Assembly (NCBI RefSeq): GCF_040054535.1
Contig: NC_090796.1
Location: 5,693,001-5,757,000, forward strand
Length of the DNA: 64,000 nucleotides
Direction: 5' to 3'
Source: Antennarius striatus
Lineage: Eukaryota > Chordata > Actinopteri > Lophiiformes > Antennariidae
The stretch's first letter is position 1. The number at the start of each line of letters is the position of its first letter. Under the pieces are notes generated by a model that was not told where the DNA came from, made no database searches, and was given only the letters and a program-made list of their open reading frames with translations. Shown one piece after another: positions 1-23,700 of this stretch. A program made the translations under genes and the position numbers.

Positions 1-609
1 TTGAAAATACAAATAATTATAACATTGTGTAAGTAAAAAAACATCAAACCTTTTTTCTTAATTTCCAAATAAATTAATCACAAGAATATTCATTCATACA
101 TAATTTGAAACATTCATTCTTTCACAAGTCTGATTTTTTTTCTTTATTTTTTTTTCTAAAATTTGTTTCCAGAATACATTTCTTGTCCAGTCTTAGTAAT
201 TTTGGGTTGAATTATTAGAGTCAAAATGTGTTTTAAATGTTTCCAGATCACACATGGTGATTATTTCAGGCTATTTCTAATGTCATAAATTACAAAACCT
301 GATTTCCAATGACCAAAGTGAAAACTGACTCTTTACATTAACGAACGTGAAAGCAGCCCTGTGTCAGACTCTGAACACGGTCATTCTCTACAGTGATGCT
401 CAAGGAAGAGAAGGAACAAAAAGAAAGCAAGTTGTTGTTTTTTTCATGCTTCAGCAGATGAAGTTAGTGTATGCATTCTGGAATAATGAAATAACACTGA
501 TTCATGTGCAAAAAGACAAATGGTATTGTTGTTGGAAACTGAAAAAACTGAAACACCCAATTAAATGAAAAAAGTGGCTGATTGTGAATGTGCACTCGTG
601 TGAACATAG
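1..609 (+). other. radil: radil intron (upstream of first visible exon)
   Basis: AT-rich sequence with no exon I can support; it ends in an acceptor (…aacatag) at 609 directly before the first recognisable radil exon. A short open stretch near 347-420 was considered as an earlier dilute-domain exon but has no convincing splice sites. Confidence 0.5.
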
Positions 610-3600
610 GCTCTGAGCCAGGGTTCTACCAGTGGTCCAGCGGTGTGCACATGAGAACCAGTCTAGACTTGCTGCTGGACTGGGCCTACACAGCCGGACT
701 GGGAGAAGTGGCCATGGAACACACACGCTCTCTGTCGTCAGTCATCAACCTGCTGGCGACACCTAGAAGGAATTTACTGCAGGTAAAAGTCACACAGAAA
801 TTTGCAGCCAGTAATTGTTTTGGTTTTGTTTTTGTCATTGCAGAGGTTTCTCCTGATTCCTTGAATCTGTTGATTATATTATGATCTATAGAAGTAGAAA
901 TCCTTCACGTTACCTGAAAAATCTGAATTGATTTAAGGGGTAAACATCAGTTAGGCAAAGACAGGGCCTTTCAATGATACTTCTTTCATGCAACTATTAC
1001 ATGAAACCAATGAACCTATTTACCTGAAGAAAGTACTTCACAACATTTTGATTCATTTTTTGTATTTCCAGACTTTTTTTTTTTTTCTGAGTCAGTGATC
1101 TCAATGGTCTTTGTCCGGTTTCCAGTTGGAGTGAATGTCAAACTTGACAAATAAATGATCACATTCTGTAATATTCATTTTTTACAGAGTGTCCTAACTT
1201 TTTTGTAACCATGATTGTACAATCAACACAAGTTAAATAGATAACTGAGTAACTGAAAGTGTGTGTGTCTGTGTGTATAGACATCCTGGATGTCATTACG
1301 GTCACACTACCCGGCCCTGAGTCCGGCCCAGCTGAACCACCTGCTGAGCCTTTACAGCCCAGCGCCTCCATGCAGACATACCTGGACTCCACCTGGTCAT
1401 GACCAGTCTGCAGCACACAACACTGGTGAGAGGTCAACATCAGGCACTGTACTCACTTGTGGTGATAAAATAATTACCCCATTCAAGCTGATTGAATTAT
1501 TTTAATGTCATTTATATCTTGAATCATTCATTGGCTAAGCAGAAATAGAATCTCAACTTTTGTTGCCCCAGATCTGAACTTCAGACAAGCAGAGGACTAA
1601 CAGGAAAAGCAGACATTTGGCACAGACTATATGTTACACATACTACTGATACATTCTATATTTAAGACACTCACATATTGGCAATTATATAATCTATTAT
1701 TTTGATAATTCATAATAGAAATGTTTTACTGTGTGTTACTGTGTGATTTTAATCCAATATGACACGCTCTTTTTCAGATGAAATCCTGGAAAGTTTTGAC
1801 ACCCATCATCCTCTGGTGCTGCCAGATGGTTCTTACCAGTTCCAACTGGGAAAGGAAGTAACAGATTCAGCCCTGGAAGTTGAACTGGAAGAGTTCAAGT
1901 CTAACAAGGTCACAGCTATTGAGAAACGAAAGGTATAAAGATAAATAAAATAAATAAAAACAATTAATCAGCTTGCTGGCGAATAGACTCCAGTGGGCTA
2001 TAGCCATGGTGTCAGGTTTGTCATCAGTCATCAGTGGGCGAACGGATGCTGGTAAAAACCTCTAAATCAAAACATGGCACTGGAGGGGTACTACAGCATG
2101 GTACTGGAAGACCTGTTTCCATCACTTTGGTGAGCGGCAGCCACTTCCCACTGCACCAGAGCTCTGCTAGCAGCAGCGGGAAGTTTTACATAGGTAGAAC
2201 AGTGCCTCGACTCAATGCTGATCTAAGTTTCCTAGCAGGCTCACAGTGACAGTAGTAAACTGGTTACCATGTCTATTTTTTTTACAGTATCAAGCTAATT
2301 TTCTCCAAATTCAAAATAAAGCTGTGTAGGTGTTTGCTTTGGTATAACATCAACATTGTTGTAATTAAGAAATTGTTACAATCAGTCAAATCATGTTCAC
2401 TTTGGAATGACCGGTGACTTGTCTACTGAATATTTGGTCAGTGGATATCACTTACATGCTGTAGTACCCCTCAGCATGTGTTCCACCCTATGGTGACTAC
2501 AGTCTGTGTTCTCTCTCTCTAGGTATGTCGAAGTTCAAACATTTTTTGACTCATTGCTGCTAATCAGTGACATGCGGTGAGGTTCATGGCTGGTGAGGCA
2601 CTGACTTCATCATAATCAGATTTACAAACATATGAACCTACAGTGTAGCTTATTCACCATTTAATTAGCAAAAGTGAGTGGGTTATTTAAAGTCTCAGAA
2701 GAAACATTTACATATAAACTGTAACACACAAATAAGCACGTGTGATTAAACAAATGTTATGTTGTTACCTAAATGTTTGAATGTCATGTTTACTTATAAA
2801 TGAAGTCCATGTGCAGTTCTTTCTGAACAAAAGCATCAATTACTTGTTTGTAAAAATTCTCCTCAGATTTAAAAGTATCTCCGTCTGAATTGAGATCACT
2901 GCCAGTGAAGAAAGTCGTCCTTGATCAAATTTTTGAGTTGAGATATGTAATCCTCCATTTTTATGGTAAGGCAAGGCTAGTGGAAAAAAAACAAATGAAT
3001 GGCTGCACTTGACTTGTTGACTATAGATTGTAGCTTGCTGTCACTTATTCTACGGCCGAGGAGTCCCAAGACGAATACCTGGGATCACCAGCGCCCCCTA
3101 CCATAAGGCAGGAGAACTGCGTGCCTCACTTAGTGCCTCTTCCTGGCCGTTTTAGTATTGCTTAACTCAGGAAAGACGTTACACACATACAGTTGTTGAC
3201 AAAAAACACTGTACATTGTATACATTAGCTAAACTATGGAAATTTAGTTCATATAGCAAAAGTGCTTGAACATTTTAATGGCGACATATAGAGAGATAGA
3301 ATTATGGTCTCACTGTTTAGCTACTTACTGTTACTGAGTTACTGTGCAATCCATGCCTCACCACAGGTTTCTTCTCAATATTATTCAATATTTGAAAAAT
3401 TGGTAATTTTGAGTAAAAGTAATCTAAAATTGGTGATGTTAAATGGAAAATAACTTCCATTTTCCATTTTTTTCTTTCATGATGACGGTGCCTCACCTGC
3501 CTCTCCTGACCGCACGTCACTGTTGCTAATTGATCGATGATTGATCGATGATTGATTGATTGATTGATTGATTGATATTATTTGTCTTCAGAGAAATGTC

Positions 3601-5177
3601 ATCTCCATGGAGGCTAAACTGACCAAGGCGGACATCCTTCCAGACACTTTCGATATATCTCCAGTACAGATGGTCTCATCCCAGGTTACGGCCAATGGCC
3701 CGCTGTCCCTAAGTGCTCCTGGACCTTTACCTCCATCATCCCCATCAACTCCTTTTTGTTCGTCCATTCATCTGGATGAGTTCACCTCCTGTGGCGCCCT
3801 CCTGTTGACCCAGAAGCTCAGAAGTCTACAGCTGCAGACCAGAGAGACTGAGAGTAGTGAGACAAGAAGGTCAACTCTGGACCCCTCCTGTCTCTTGACA
3901 CCGCCCAACACCCCACACCTCACAGATCCCATTGATATGATGACAACCAACCAAGATGAGTATGTGGGGGTTGAAAGTGAGACACTTGGTACCTGGTCCT
4001 CTGATGTAGGTGAATATGATGAAGGTACGGCATAACAGTACATTCCGATTCATGGCGGTGAGTATTTGGAGTAAAAGAATACTAAACATGTTCCTAATTT
4101 TATCTTTTTTTTAGGTGGATTAGTGTTTGAGTGTCTATCTGCACTAAAGGTAGACGTGAAACCAGATCTCTCCAGTATGGAAAGATGTGTTGAAGAGGAA
4201 GAGGAGGGCATTAATGACCATTGCGATAATAACAATGATGAGCTTTTTAGCTTGGAGCTGGAGCGAGATGAAAGAGGACTTGGACTCACTCTGGTTGATG
4301 CAACAGTAAGAAGAAAAGATGAATAAAATCAGAAACGCGATGAGACAGAATTGAAGGTTTTAACCTGAAATGTCTACTGTGAAGTGGGCCTTGACGTGTA
4401 GCAAGAATATATTGAAAATTTGAAATGGATTTGAGTAAAAGGGAGGATTCAGCGTCTTTAAGAGTGTAATAAAGCATTTTTTGTTAATAACACGTACATT
4501 ACTGGATGAAATACCATGAAACCGAGTGAAGACGTGTACCATGAAAAGAATAGTTAAGTAATGTTTAATCCAAATGTGGTTGCAGGATTAAAACACAGAG
4601 TCTAACGTTGAGGCAGTCACTTCAGAATGACTTATCATCTAATGTAAAGGGTGCAATGGTATAACAGATGATTGGTGAAATTGATCATATGTATCGTCAT
4701 ACACTCAGTGCTTTTCAGTTTTGCGTGTGTACTTTTGATTGGTAACAACAAAATTCTTGTCTCTCAAATAATTTTTCTGGACATTACTTTTGTTTGCTTC
4801 TGACTTCAAATTCCTGCCTGTTGCTGACAAATTCTCACTACATCTTCCAGGACTCTTCTTCGAAAGTCAAAGGTTTCTTTGTGCGTGCTGTCGTCCCAAA
4901 TTCTCCTGCTGCCCGATGTGAGAAGCTGGCACCAGGAGATAGGATCCTGGCTGTTAATGGAGTCAGTTTGCTTGGACCGGACCACCAGAAGTAAACATGA
5001 ATTTCCAAATTTTAATGATGTCCCTTTCAAAATCAAACTTGTTTAATTAACAGATTTTTCCCCCAAATTTCTTTATCGGTTAGTGGAAAGGAGCTGATCC
5101 AGTTGTCAGGTGACAGACTGAGGTTACTGGTTGCCAGGTCGGACTGGATGGCTAAAGCAATACCGAGTCAATGCTGA
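610..5177 (+). CDS. radil: Radil-like Ras-associating and dilute domain protein, 3' part
   Basis: Seven exons read in one continuous frame: 610-782, 1281-1425, 1778-1932, 3592-4024, 4115-4305, 4851-4990 and 5084-5177 (TGA), giving 442 C-terminal residues. The first three encode the end of the dilute (DIL) domain, with FYQWSSGVHMRTSLDLLLDW, the block SLRSHYPALSPAQLNHLL, then LESFDTHHPLVLPDGSYQF. Exon 4 is a Ser/Pro/Thr-rich linker. Exons 5-7 form a PDZ domain: carboxylate-loop-like ERGLGLTLVDA (seen as DERGLGLTL), then PGDRILAVNG. A C-terminal PDZ after DIL separates Radil from Rasip1, which lacks it. Family knowledge: Radil is a Rap1 effector acting in cell adhesion and neural crest migration. 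The N-terminal RA and FHA domains must lie upstream of the window. No perfect AATAAA was seen just after the stop. Paralogue (radila or radilb) not resolved. Confidence 0.87.
2565..3522. mobile_element. Non-autonomous hAT-like DNA transposon in radil intron
   Basis: The ends are inverted repeats of about 35 bp. The left end begins CAGTGACATGCGGTGAGG, and the right end read on the minus strand begins CAGTGACGTGCGGTCAGG; both continue to GGTGAGGCAC. The element is flanked by an 8-bp target-site duplication, CTGCTAAT at 2557-2564 and TTGCTAAT at 3523-3530 (7 of 8 match), as expected for hAT. It is 958 bp long with no transposase frame, and it lies wholly inside the intron between the third and fourth visible exons. 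Confidence 0.8.
3531..3577. repeat. TTGA/TCGA-type microsatellite
   Basis: A run of GATTGATC/GATTGATT units directly next to the hAT element and ending about 15 bp before the acceptor of a radil exon. Confidence 0.85.
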
Positions 5178-5678
5178 CAGAACTGTTCAGTGATGACATC
5201 AAGAACTTGTGGAACATTCAGGTGTCAGACAAAATGCACTATAAAATAATATAAACTGAACACCAGGTTTTAGCTGCTCTGTCGCAGCTCTTTTATTTTC
5301 ACGAGTTTGTTACATCACTGCAACACAACTCAGTTCCATTGTTGTAAACAACAAGCACCAACGAAGGTGTACTAGTATTTCCACTGTTCAATATTTCTGT
5401 TATTTGTCATTACTTGCACGAATTGAGTTGACATGGGGGTTCTCTGGTTCTTATCCTTCTGCAGCCACATCCTGCAAATGTTCCCTTCTCTAACTAACAG
5501 TTCCTCTCATTTTCAACTATTCTGTCTCAAAGAAAGCAAAAGTATATGAGAGGCTATTTTTGAATATTTCATGTTTTCATTGTGTCATAAATTAACCATC
5601 AGTCACAAACTTCTTTTTTTTGACTCAGTTTCAGGTTTATAAGTTTGGGGGTTTTTTTACTATTAAAAACACATAGGC

Positions 5679-6498
5679 TTGGCACACCTCCTTAATGTTG
5701 CGTGGAAGTCTGGGACAGTACTGAAAGAGTTACAGACTGGTGTAATGGTTCCACTTTTTAAAAAGGGGGGACCAGAGGATGTGTGTGAACCACAGGGGCA
5801 TTACTCTCTCAGCCTTCCTGGGAAAGTTTACTCCAAGGTGCTTTAAAGGAGGGTCCAGCCGATTGTCAAACCTCAGACTGAGGAGGAACAATGTGGGTTC
5901 CGTCCTGGTCGTGGAACAACGGACCAACTCTTTACTCTTGCAGGGATCCTAGAGGGGGCTTGGGAGTATGCCCATCCAGTCTACATATGTTTTGTGGACT
6001 AGGAAAAGACACATGATCAGGTCCCCAGGGATATACTGTGGGAGGTACTGCAGGAGTATGGGGTGAGGGGGCCTCTCCTCAGGGCCATCCAATCCCTGTA
6101 CGCCCAAAGTGAGAGCTGTGTTCGAGTTCTCGGCAATAAGTCGGACTTGTTCCAAGTGGGTGCTGGCCTTAGCCAGGGCTGCACTTTGCCACCAATTCTG
6201 TTTGTGATTTACATGGACAAGATATCGAGGCGTAGTCACGGTGAGGAGGGTTTACACTTTGGTGGGCTGAGGATCACATCATTGCGCTTTTTGCAGATGA
6301 CGTGGTCCTGTTTGCATTATCGGCCTGTGACCTGCAGCACTCACTGGTCCGGTTTGCAGCCAAGTGTGAAGCAATGGGTATGAAGATCAGCACCTCCAAA
6401 TCTGGCACCATTGTTCTTAGCAGGAAGCCAGTGGATTGCCTTCTCCGGGTGGGGAATGAGGTCTCAAGGCCTCAAGTGGAGGAGTTTAAGTACTAAAC
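5679..6498 (+). mobile_element. Non-LTR retrotransposon reverse transcriptase fragment
   Basis: Translations in two frames give LINE reverse transcriptase blocks: a CGFRPGRGTTDQLF palm-entry block, a degraded FVD-x-EK block with an in-frame stop, GLSQGCTLPPILFVIYMD, and ISRRSHGEEGLHFGGLRITS. A frameshift falls just before the catalytic FADD motif, which is read as LQMTW. It has no endonuclease and no 3' end, so it is truncated at both ends and inactive. This is a different LINE family from the RTE copies elsewhere in the window; family name not assigned. Confidence 0.85.
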
Positions 6499-7104
6499 GG
6501 AGAATTGGGGCAAGATGACGGTGTGTTTAGGTGTCATTAGGTGACTCTGATTGCCAGGGAAACAGCATCACACGGGGCCCGACGACAATGCACAGCGTAG
6601 CCACATGAAAGACAGACAAACACGCACCCACAATCACACACCAATGTCTTGTGGCATTTATGTCTTTTGGCTTTGATGTCTGGGCTGCTTGGTAGCTTGT
6701 TGGTCTCTACTGAGTGTCTACAGAAACAACTACAGAATAATTTGGAAGAGGACTTATCCAGCATGTTCTGTGGTGAAGCAGCAGGAGGGTGACTGCTGGA
6801 TGATGTCCACTTTTCAAGCTTGGAGAAACTTCTACCCATGATGAAAGCCATGTGGAGGAAGAAGTATATGCGCAGGTTGAAGCAGAAAGTCAAAAGATGA
6901 GGCAGAGATCAAAGTAAGCATCATTACTGGCAGTTGAGATCCCATCAGAGCCTGTCCAGATGACTGACCTGTAGCTGCAATGGGAGCCAAGTGGGTCAGA
7001 GCAACAGCTGCTTTGTTCGTGGACCATTATACATGTTTTCCAACAACTGTCCTGTGGTTTATTGAATAAATGAAAATAAAACTTTAAAAAAACTTTTTAT
7101 TGTC
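6499..7104. other. Intergenic, no gene recognised
   Basis: The run of open codons on the minus strand (6537-6893) has no recognisable domain. Short stretches resemble the 3' half of the local SINE. The AT-rich end (7050-7100) has AATAAA-like strings but no gene to attach them to. Confidence 0.4.
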
Positions 7105-7425
7105 TATTAATCAAGTCAAAGTCAAACTTTCTTTATTGCCATTATACACACACTGAGATGGTACAACGAAATTTCGAGGCCAAAAGGATAGTTGGCCCAA
7201 AGCCGCTGCACCCTGGGTCCGCCGCCACTACAGTCCAACATGACCTATTCCCTAGATGCATGTTTTTCCTGATAATGGGGGAAAACCGGAGAACCCATTC
7301 AGCCACGGAGAGAACATGCAAACTCTTCACAGAAAGGCCATGTTGGAAATGATGGGGTTTGAACCCCTGAACCCCTGACCCTCTTGAGGCAGCAGTGCTA
7401 ACCACTACGCCACCGTGCCTCATCA
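7105..7425 (-). repeat. tRNA-derived SINE (minus orientation)
   Basis: Read on the minus strand it starts with GGCACGGTGGCGTAGTGG (A-box like), then GGGTTCAAACCCC (B-box like), then the usual body (TTTGCATGTTCTCTCCGTG), and it ends in the tail that includes a TTTATTGCCATTATACACAC block. It belongs to the same family as the copies at 9565, 40885 and 52761. Confidence 0.65.
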
Positions 7426-7724
7426 AATTCATAACGAGAGGGGAGGGAAGGGAACAGGGATATGGAATAGGGCCTTTTTTTGTCCACTCCACACATCTAC
7501 CTGGTATTGCAGTATCTCCGCCAAAATATGCTGGCAACATGTCTGGAGCATCTCCCATCTCCCTGTAAGTCCGTTGGGATAGGCTCCAGCAAGCCCTGTG
7601 ACCCACGGACAGAACGAATGAACAAACAAACAAATGAGCGAGCGACATGCGAGCGAACAAGCAAACAAATTAATTGCAGGAGTGAATGCCCTCTTAAAAC
7701 ATGCCCTCTTAAAATAATCGCCAA

Positions 7725-8650
7725 ATGTTGTTTTTTTAGATTTTTCAGGAAACACAAAAAACTGAACCATTTGTTGATGGTTTTGTTATATGATTTAGGC
7801 AAGAAAAAGTATTTCTGTGAAAAAGTGACTTCAGCCTTTTTTTTAAGAGGGTGACGATACTGAAGAGTTGATGCCAAACCTTAGAAAATGTAATCCCACT
7901 CACAATATTTGAATTACGCATAGGTGCGTATTTGTGTGTCTTTCATGGGACTCCGAGATGCACCGGCATCACACCTGGAGTGTACCCTGCCTCTTGCCCT
8001 AAGTCCGCTGGGATAGGCTCCAGCAACCCCACGACCCGCAAAAGCAGAAGATGTTGTCAATGAAAATGAATGAACCGATGAATGAATTATCAACTGTATG
8101 AGTCTGCTAAGATTAAACAAGCCTGACATCCTGGCGATATCTGCTTGAAAAAGATGCCTAACATTAAAAGCATTCCTTTGATCTCAACGACATGTAAACT
8201 GAGGGGCAGAGTTTATTAGTGTTTGTTAACGAGAAGAGACTCAAACTAATTAAAATCTAGCATTTTTTAAGAGAACTTTCTTCAAGAAGCCACTATGGTA
8301 AGCGCAATGCGAAATTTGAGAAATTGCCAGATTAGAGTAGTATATAAAAGGCAATAATTGTCATAACTGTGTATAACCGTCTTCAGAATTGGAAGTTTGT
8401 CACACGAGCTAAAATATTTGAATGTGTTGTGTCTGAGTCATAGACATAGTCAACTTTATTGTCAAATGTACTAAAAATGCCCTGTCACAAATGTGAGTTG
8501 CTCCCTCTCTGCCAGAACTGGACTTTGATCTGTAAAACTGAGCTGGCCAGGATGAGGAATTATTAGCAACTGTGCCTCAAAGGCACGGTGGCACAGTGGG
8601 TAGCGCTGTCATCGCACAGCAAGAGTTCGGGGTTCGAGGCCCACTCTATG
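7725..8650 (+). repeat. Tandem unit 1: duplicated tubulin promoter/first exon block
   Basis: This block is clearly homologous to 9120-9620. Shared stretches include TTTTTCAGGAAACACAAAAA, TGAAGAGTTGATGCCAAA, GGCGATATCTGCTTGAAA, TTCAAGAAGCCAC followed by ATG and a GTAAG donor, and CTGTAAAACTGAGCTGGCCA. Unit 1 has an ATG|GTAAGC at 8295-8297, so it could be an alternative first exon. Its TATA-like box is degraded (ATTAAAAG at 8163) compared with unit 2. Unit 1 is split by a SINE fragment (about 7921-8080). Confidence 0.75.
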
Positions 8651-9367
8651 AATTTGTATGTTCTCAACGAAACACTATATAAACAGTCTTAAGCATCGAA
8701 TGGATCCATTGAAATATGTAGCTGGTAGCGAGCAGAATCAGCCCAATGTAACGGAGTAAAAGTGCTGTTAATTCTTCACAAATTTGCTCAAATAAAAGTA
8801 AAAAGTATGCATTTAAACTTCTTTTAGAAGTAAGATTTATCCAAAAAATTACTAAGTATTTGTAACTGAGTACATATGAGTCGTAGTAATCCGCACCACC
8901 ATCCTTAATTTCTAGGGGACACCTAAAAATCTTGTACCTGATGTATCCCGGGCCTATGATTCAAAGGTTTCCTAAATTTAGAGGTGAAACTAAAATAACT
9001 GCTCTACAAGCTCATAAACCATTCACCCAGGATAGAAATATCACTGAAGTACCCAGTTCCACCGCTAGTTGGTGCTGTGGCATCAAGATCCCCCCTTCCT
9101 CTAGACACCATCAGAATAGCCAATCATTTTTTCAAAATTTTCAGGAAACACAAAAAAAACGGAACCATTTGTTGATGATTTAGATGATTTATGCAAAAAC
9201 AAAAAGCGTTTCTGTAAAAAAGTTATTTTAAAAGTGACAATATTGAAGAGTTGATGCCAAAAATGTAATCCCACTCATTATATTTGAATTATGCAACAGT
9301 GTGAAGTCTGCTGAGATTAAACAAGTCTTACATTCTGGCGATATCTGCTTGAAAGGATGCCTAAGAT

Positions 9368-9376
9368 CATAAAAGG
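9368..9376 (+). promoter_or_regulatory. TATA-like box of alpha-tubulin promoter
   Basis: CATAAAAGG lies 93-101 bp upstream of the ATG-only first exon at 9469. A start site about 30 bp downstream would leave a 5' UTR of roughly 65-70 bp, typical for tubulin genes. The duplicate unit upstream has only ATTAAAAG at the same place. Confidence 0.5.
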
Positions 9377-9468
9377 ATTCCTTTGATATCAGTGACATGT
9401 AAGCTGAGGAGCAGAGTATATCAGTGTCTGCTAGTACTTTTTTAGATAAATTTTTTCAAGAAGCCACA

Positions 9469-14896
<5,428 letters not shown>

Positions 14897-15091
14897 GTTC
14901 AGCTGTCACTACCATTTTATTTAACAAAGATTGGTCTATTGCATAAATTGGAGAGAACTGACAAGTAGAACACATTTTGTGTCTTAAATGTTTTTTTATT
15001 TTTAAGAAACCACTTGTCTATCTGTAGATATGACTGTTTGGTTATGCATCAAAACTCTGTTTTACAGGTCAGTAGTTTTATTCCTGTGTTC

Positions 15092-15097
15092 AATAAA
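15092..15097 (+). terminator. Poly(A) signal of alpha-tubulin
   Basis: AATAAA about 195 bp after the tubulin stop, in an AT-rich 3' UTR (TTCAATAAATCTTTCC). Typical short tubulin 3' UTR. Confidence 0.75.
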
Positions 15098-15119
15098 TCT
15101 TTCCCCTAAACATATTGAA

Positions 15120-15754
15120 TCCTTGTCTCTCCATAAGTGAGAATTTTTTAATTTGTACCATGATCATCATCTTTCAAGTTTTGCACAGGGCTCTACTTTT
15201 AGAACTGCATACAGTGTTGAACTTGTGTTATTGCTCAAGCACTATGTGGACACAATCCGGCTGGTGATTTTACCTGGGAAAAGACCTTGGCTGAGCTGGT
15301 AGCTCCAAGTCAGTGGACAGAAGGTCCATTATTCCTCCACAGTACACCTGATAAATGGTCATCATGTCTGGTCTTCATAGAGCGAGACGACCATCCCGAG
15401 CTCACACAAGACATATTCTATGGTCTCAAACAGACAAGTCTTGCAAGCCAATCACCAGAACGTACGAACTCCCCCTGAACGAACTCCCCCTCGGGGATAG
15501 CCATGCCCTTGGGCATGTCAACCAATCAATATCATCAATCACTCTGTCCAATCACAGAGCGGCATTTGTGACGTCACAACGGCAACTCTAGCAAAATCTG
15601 ATCGTTTTGATTCAGTTCGGGCCATGAATTCCTAAAACTCAAAATATTTATTGATGCAGAAAGCGTTTGTTTGCCTGATTTATAGGGTAAGGGAGGACTG
15701 CCATATTTATGTAGAGACCTGAAAAAATGTGATTATCATAATAGGACCCCTTTA
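15120..15754. other. Tubulin-SULT spacer, no gene recognised
   Basis: No supported exon. Around 15480-15580 are GAACTCCCCCT repeats and a TGACGTCA CRE-like site at 15570-15577; the end (ATAATAGGACCCCTTTAA) looks like the tail of a fish interspersed repeat. Confidence 0.35.
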
Positions 15755-16115
15755 AGCACGTCATTACATCCTGCTTCAAAGCGGTGATGAATTTTAATTG
15801 TCAGCGTTAGTGTGTTCATCCATCTGTCCGTCCGTCCGAATGATAAAACAAAAAGCACACTACTCAGGCGGCAAAGGGGATGAAAATGAGATGATGACCT
15901 TGACCTTGAGAAAACTAGGTCAAGGTCAAATTTTAACTTTTGTACACTCAGGAACTGGATAAGATGGAAAAACAAGGGAGAAGGCCAGTGTGAGTGAAAG
16001 TAGGTCAGAGCATTAACTTTGATCTTTGACCTATGCAAGTAGGTCAGGGTACAATTTTTAATTCAGGGGTGTCGCGGGATGTTGCAGTCTGTGACTTCAT
16101 TGGTTTTTGTTTGTT
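15755..16115 (+). repeat. Dispersed repeat with perfect AGGTCA inverted motif (copy 2)
   Basis: Second copy of the family at 12515. It carries TGACCTTGACCT (15895-15906), a 10-bp spacer, then AGGTCAAGGTCA (15917-15928): perfect 12-bp inverted arms, each made of two nuclear-receptor-like half sites. It ends near TCGCGGGATGTTGCAGTC. Confidence 0.75.
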
Positions 16116-16129
16116 TCTTTGTTTAGATG

Positions 16130-16675
16130 CAGTCAGGACCAAATCTATACATCTCCAGACTGATAACATGGCCAATGAGTGCACTGCTGTCAAAACAGTT
16201 GCTAGAAAGAAGTAACAAACACCAACTAGCTGGCATAGAGCTAGCGACTGAACAGAGTATAAATACACTGGAGGCTGATTCAGAGATGGTTAAAGGTGAC
16301 TGACAAAACACTGATGAAGAGGATAAACTTGATTGAGGTCAGGGAGATGGAGAATGCTCTGACAAGACTGGGGAAGATAATGTATGGACACACTAAGATT
16401 AAAAATTAATAATATTGTGCAACAACAAGTTAATATCTGACAGCAATACCTGCGTTTAATTGTTGCAACCTATGACTTGGTTTTTGAGTTTAGACAAGGA
16501 TCACAGCTCACCCACACTGTGTATCAGTTCGAACTTTTCTTTTCTCTCAATAATGGCTGAAGCAGACTTCTACTTTGAGTTCAAGAGAATGTATTTTAAG
16601 TTTTATAACACTCCCGAGGGCCTGAAATACCTTGAAGAGTTTTTCTTTCAATCAGATGACATCTTCTGTCCAAAC
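16130..16675 (+). pseudogene. Broken duplicate of SULT promoter and first exon
   Basis: An ATG at 16553 opens MAEADFYFEFKRMYFKFYN…DDIF, the same as the first exon of the downstream SULT gene. The part coding for the PAPS-binding PKSG loop and the splice donor is missing: the sequence diverges after DDIF at about 16672. The 400 bp upstream also matches 16676-17126, so this is a direct tandem duplication of promoter plus exon 1. It cannot produce a sulfotransferase alone. Confidence 0.75.
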
Positions 16676-17126
16676 AGGCAGACAAATCCAACAAGGAGCA
16701 GGCAAACTGACAAAATCCAGATATCAGGATGAATTAGTGCACTCTGCAGTCAAAACAGTTGCTGAAAATGGAAGAAACACGAACAATCTGACATAGAACT
16801 GAGGACTGAACAGAATATATCAAGGCTGAAGGCTCATTCAGAGATGGCTTACAGGTGACTTAGAAAACCAATGAAAAGGCTGAACTTGGTTGAGGTCAAG
16901 GAGAGTGAGGAGGTTCTGAAAAGTTAATGCAGGGAAACACTATGATTAAAAATTAACTTAGGTGTTAGCAAGAGCCATGACAATATTGCACAACAACTAT
17001 TTAATATTTGACAGAATGACCTGAGTTGCATTTTGAAACCTATGATTTGGTTTTTGAGATTGGACAAAGAGCACAGCTCAACCACACTATCTGTGAAACA
17101 GTTGGAACTTTTCTTTTCTCTGAATA

Positions 17127-23700
<6,574 letters not shown>

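Noticed and set aside
347-568. Open frame with LNTVILYSDAQG as an earlier radil exon
   Set aside because: No good splice donor follows, and the sequence does not clearly match the dilute domain as I know it.
6537-6893. 118-codon minus-strand frame as a small gene
   Set aside because: No domain, no splice signals or conserved context; contains SINE-like pieces.
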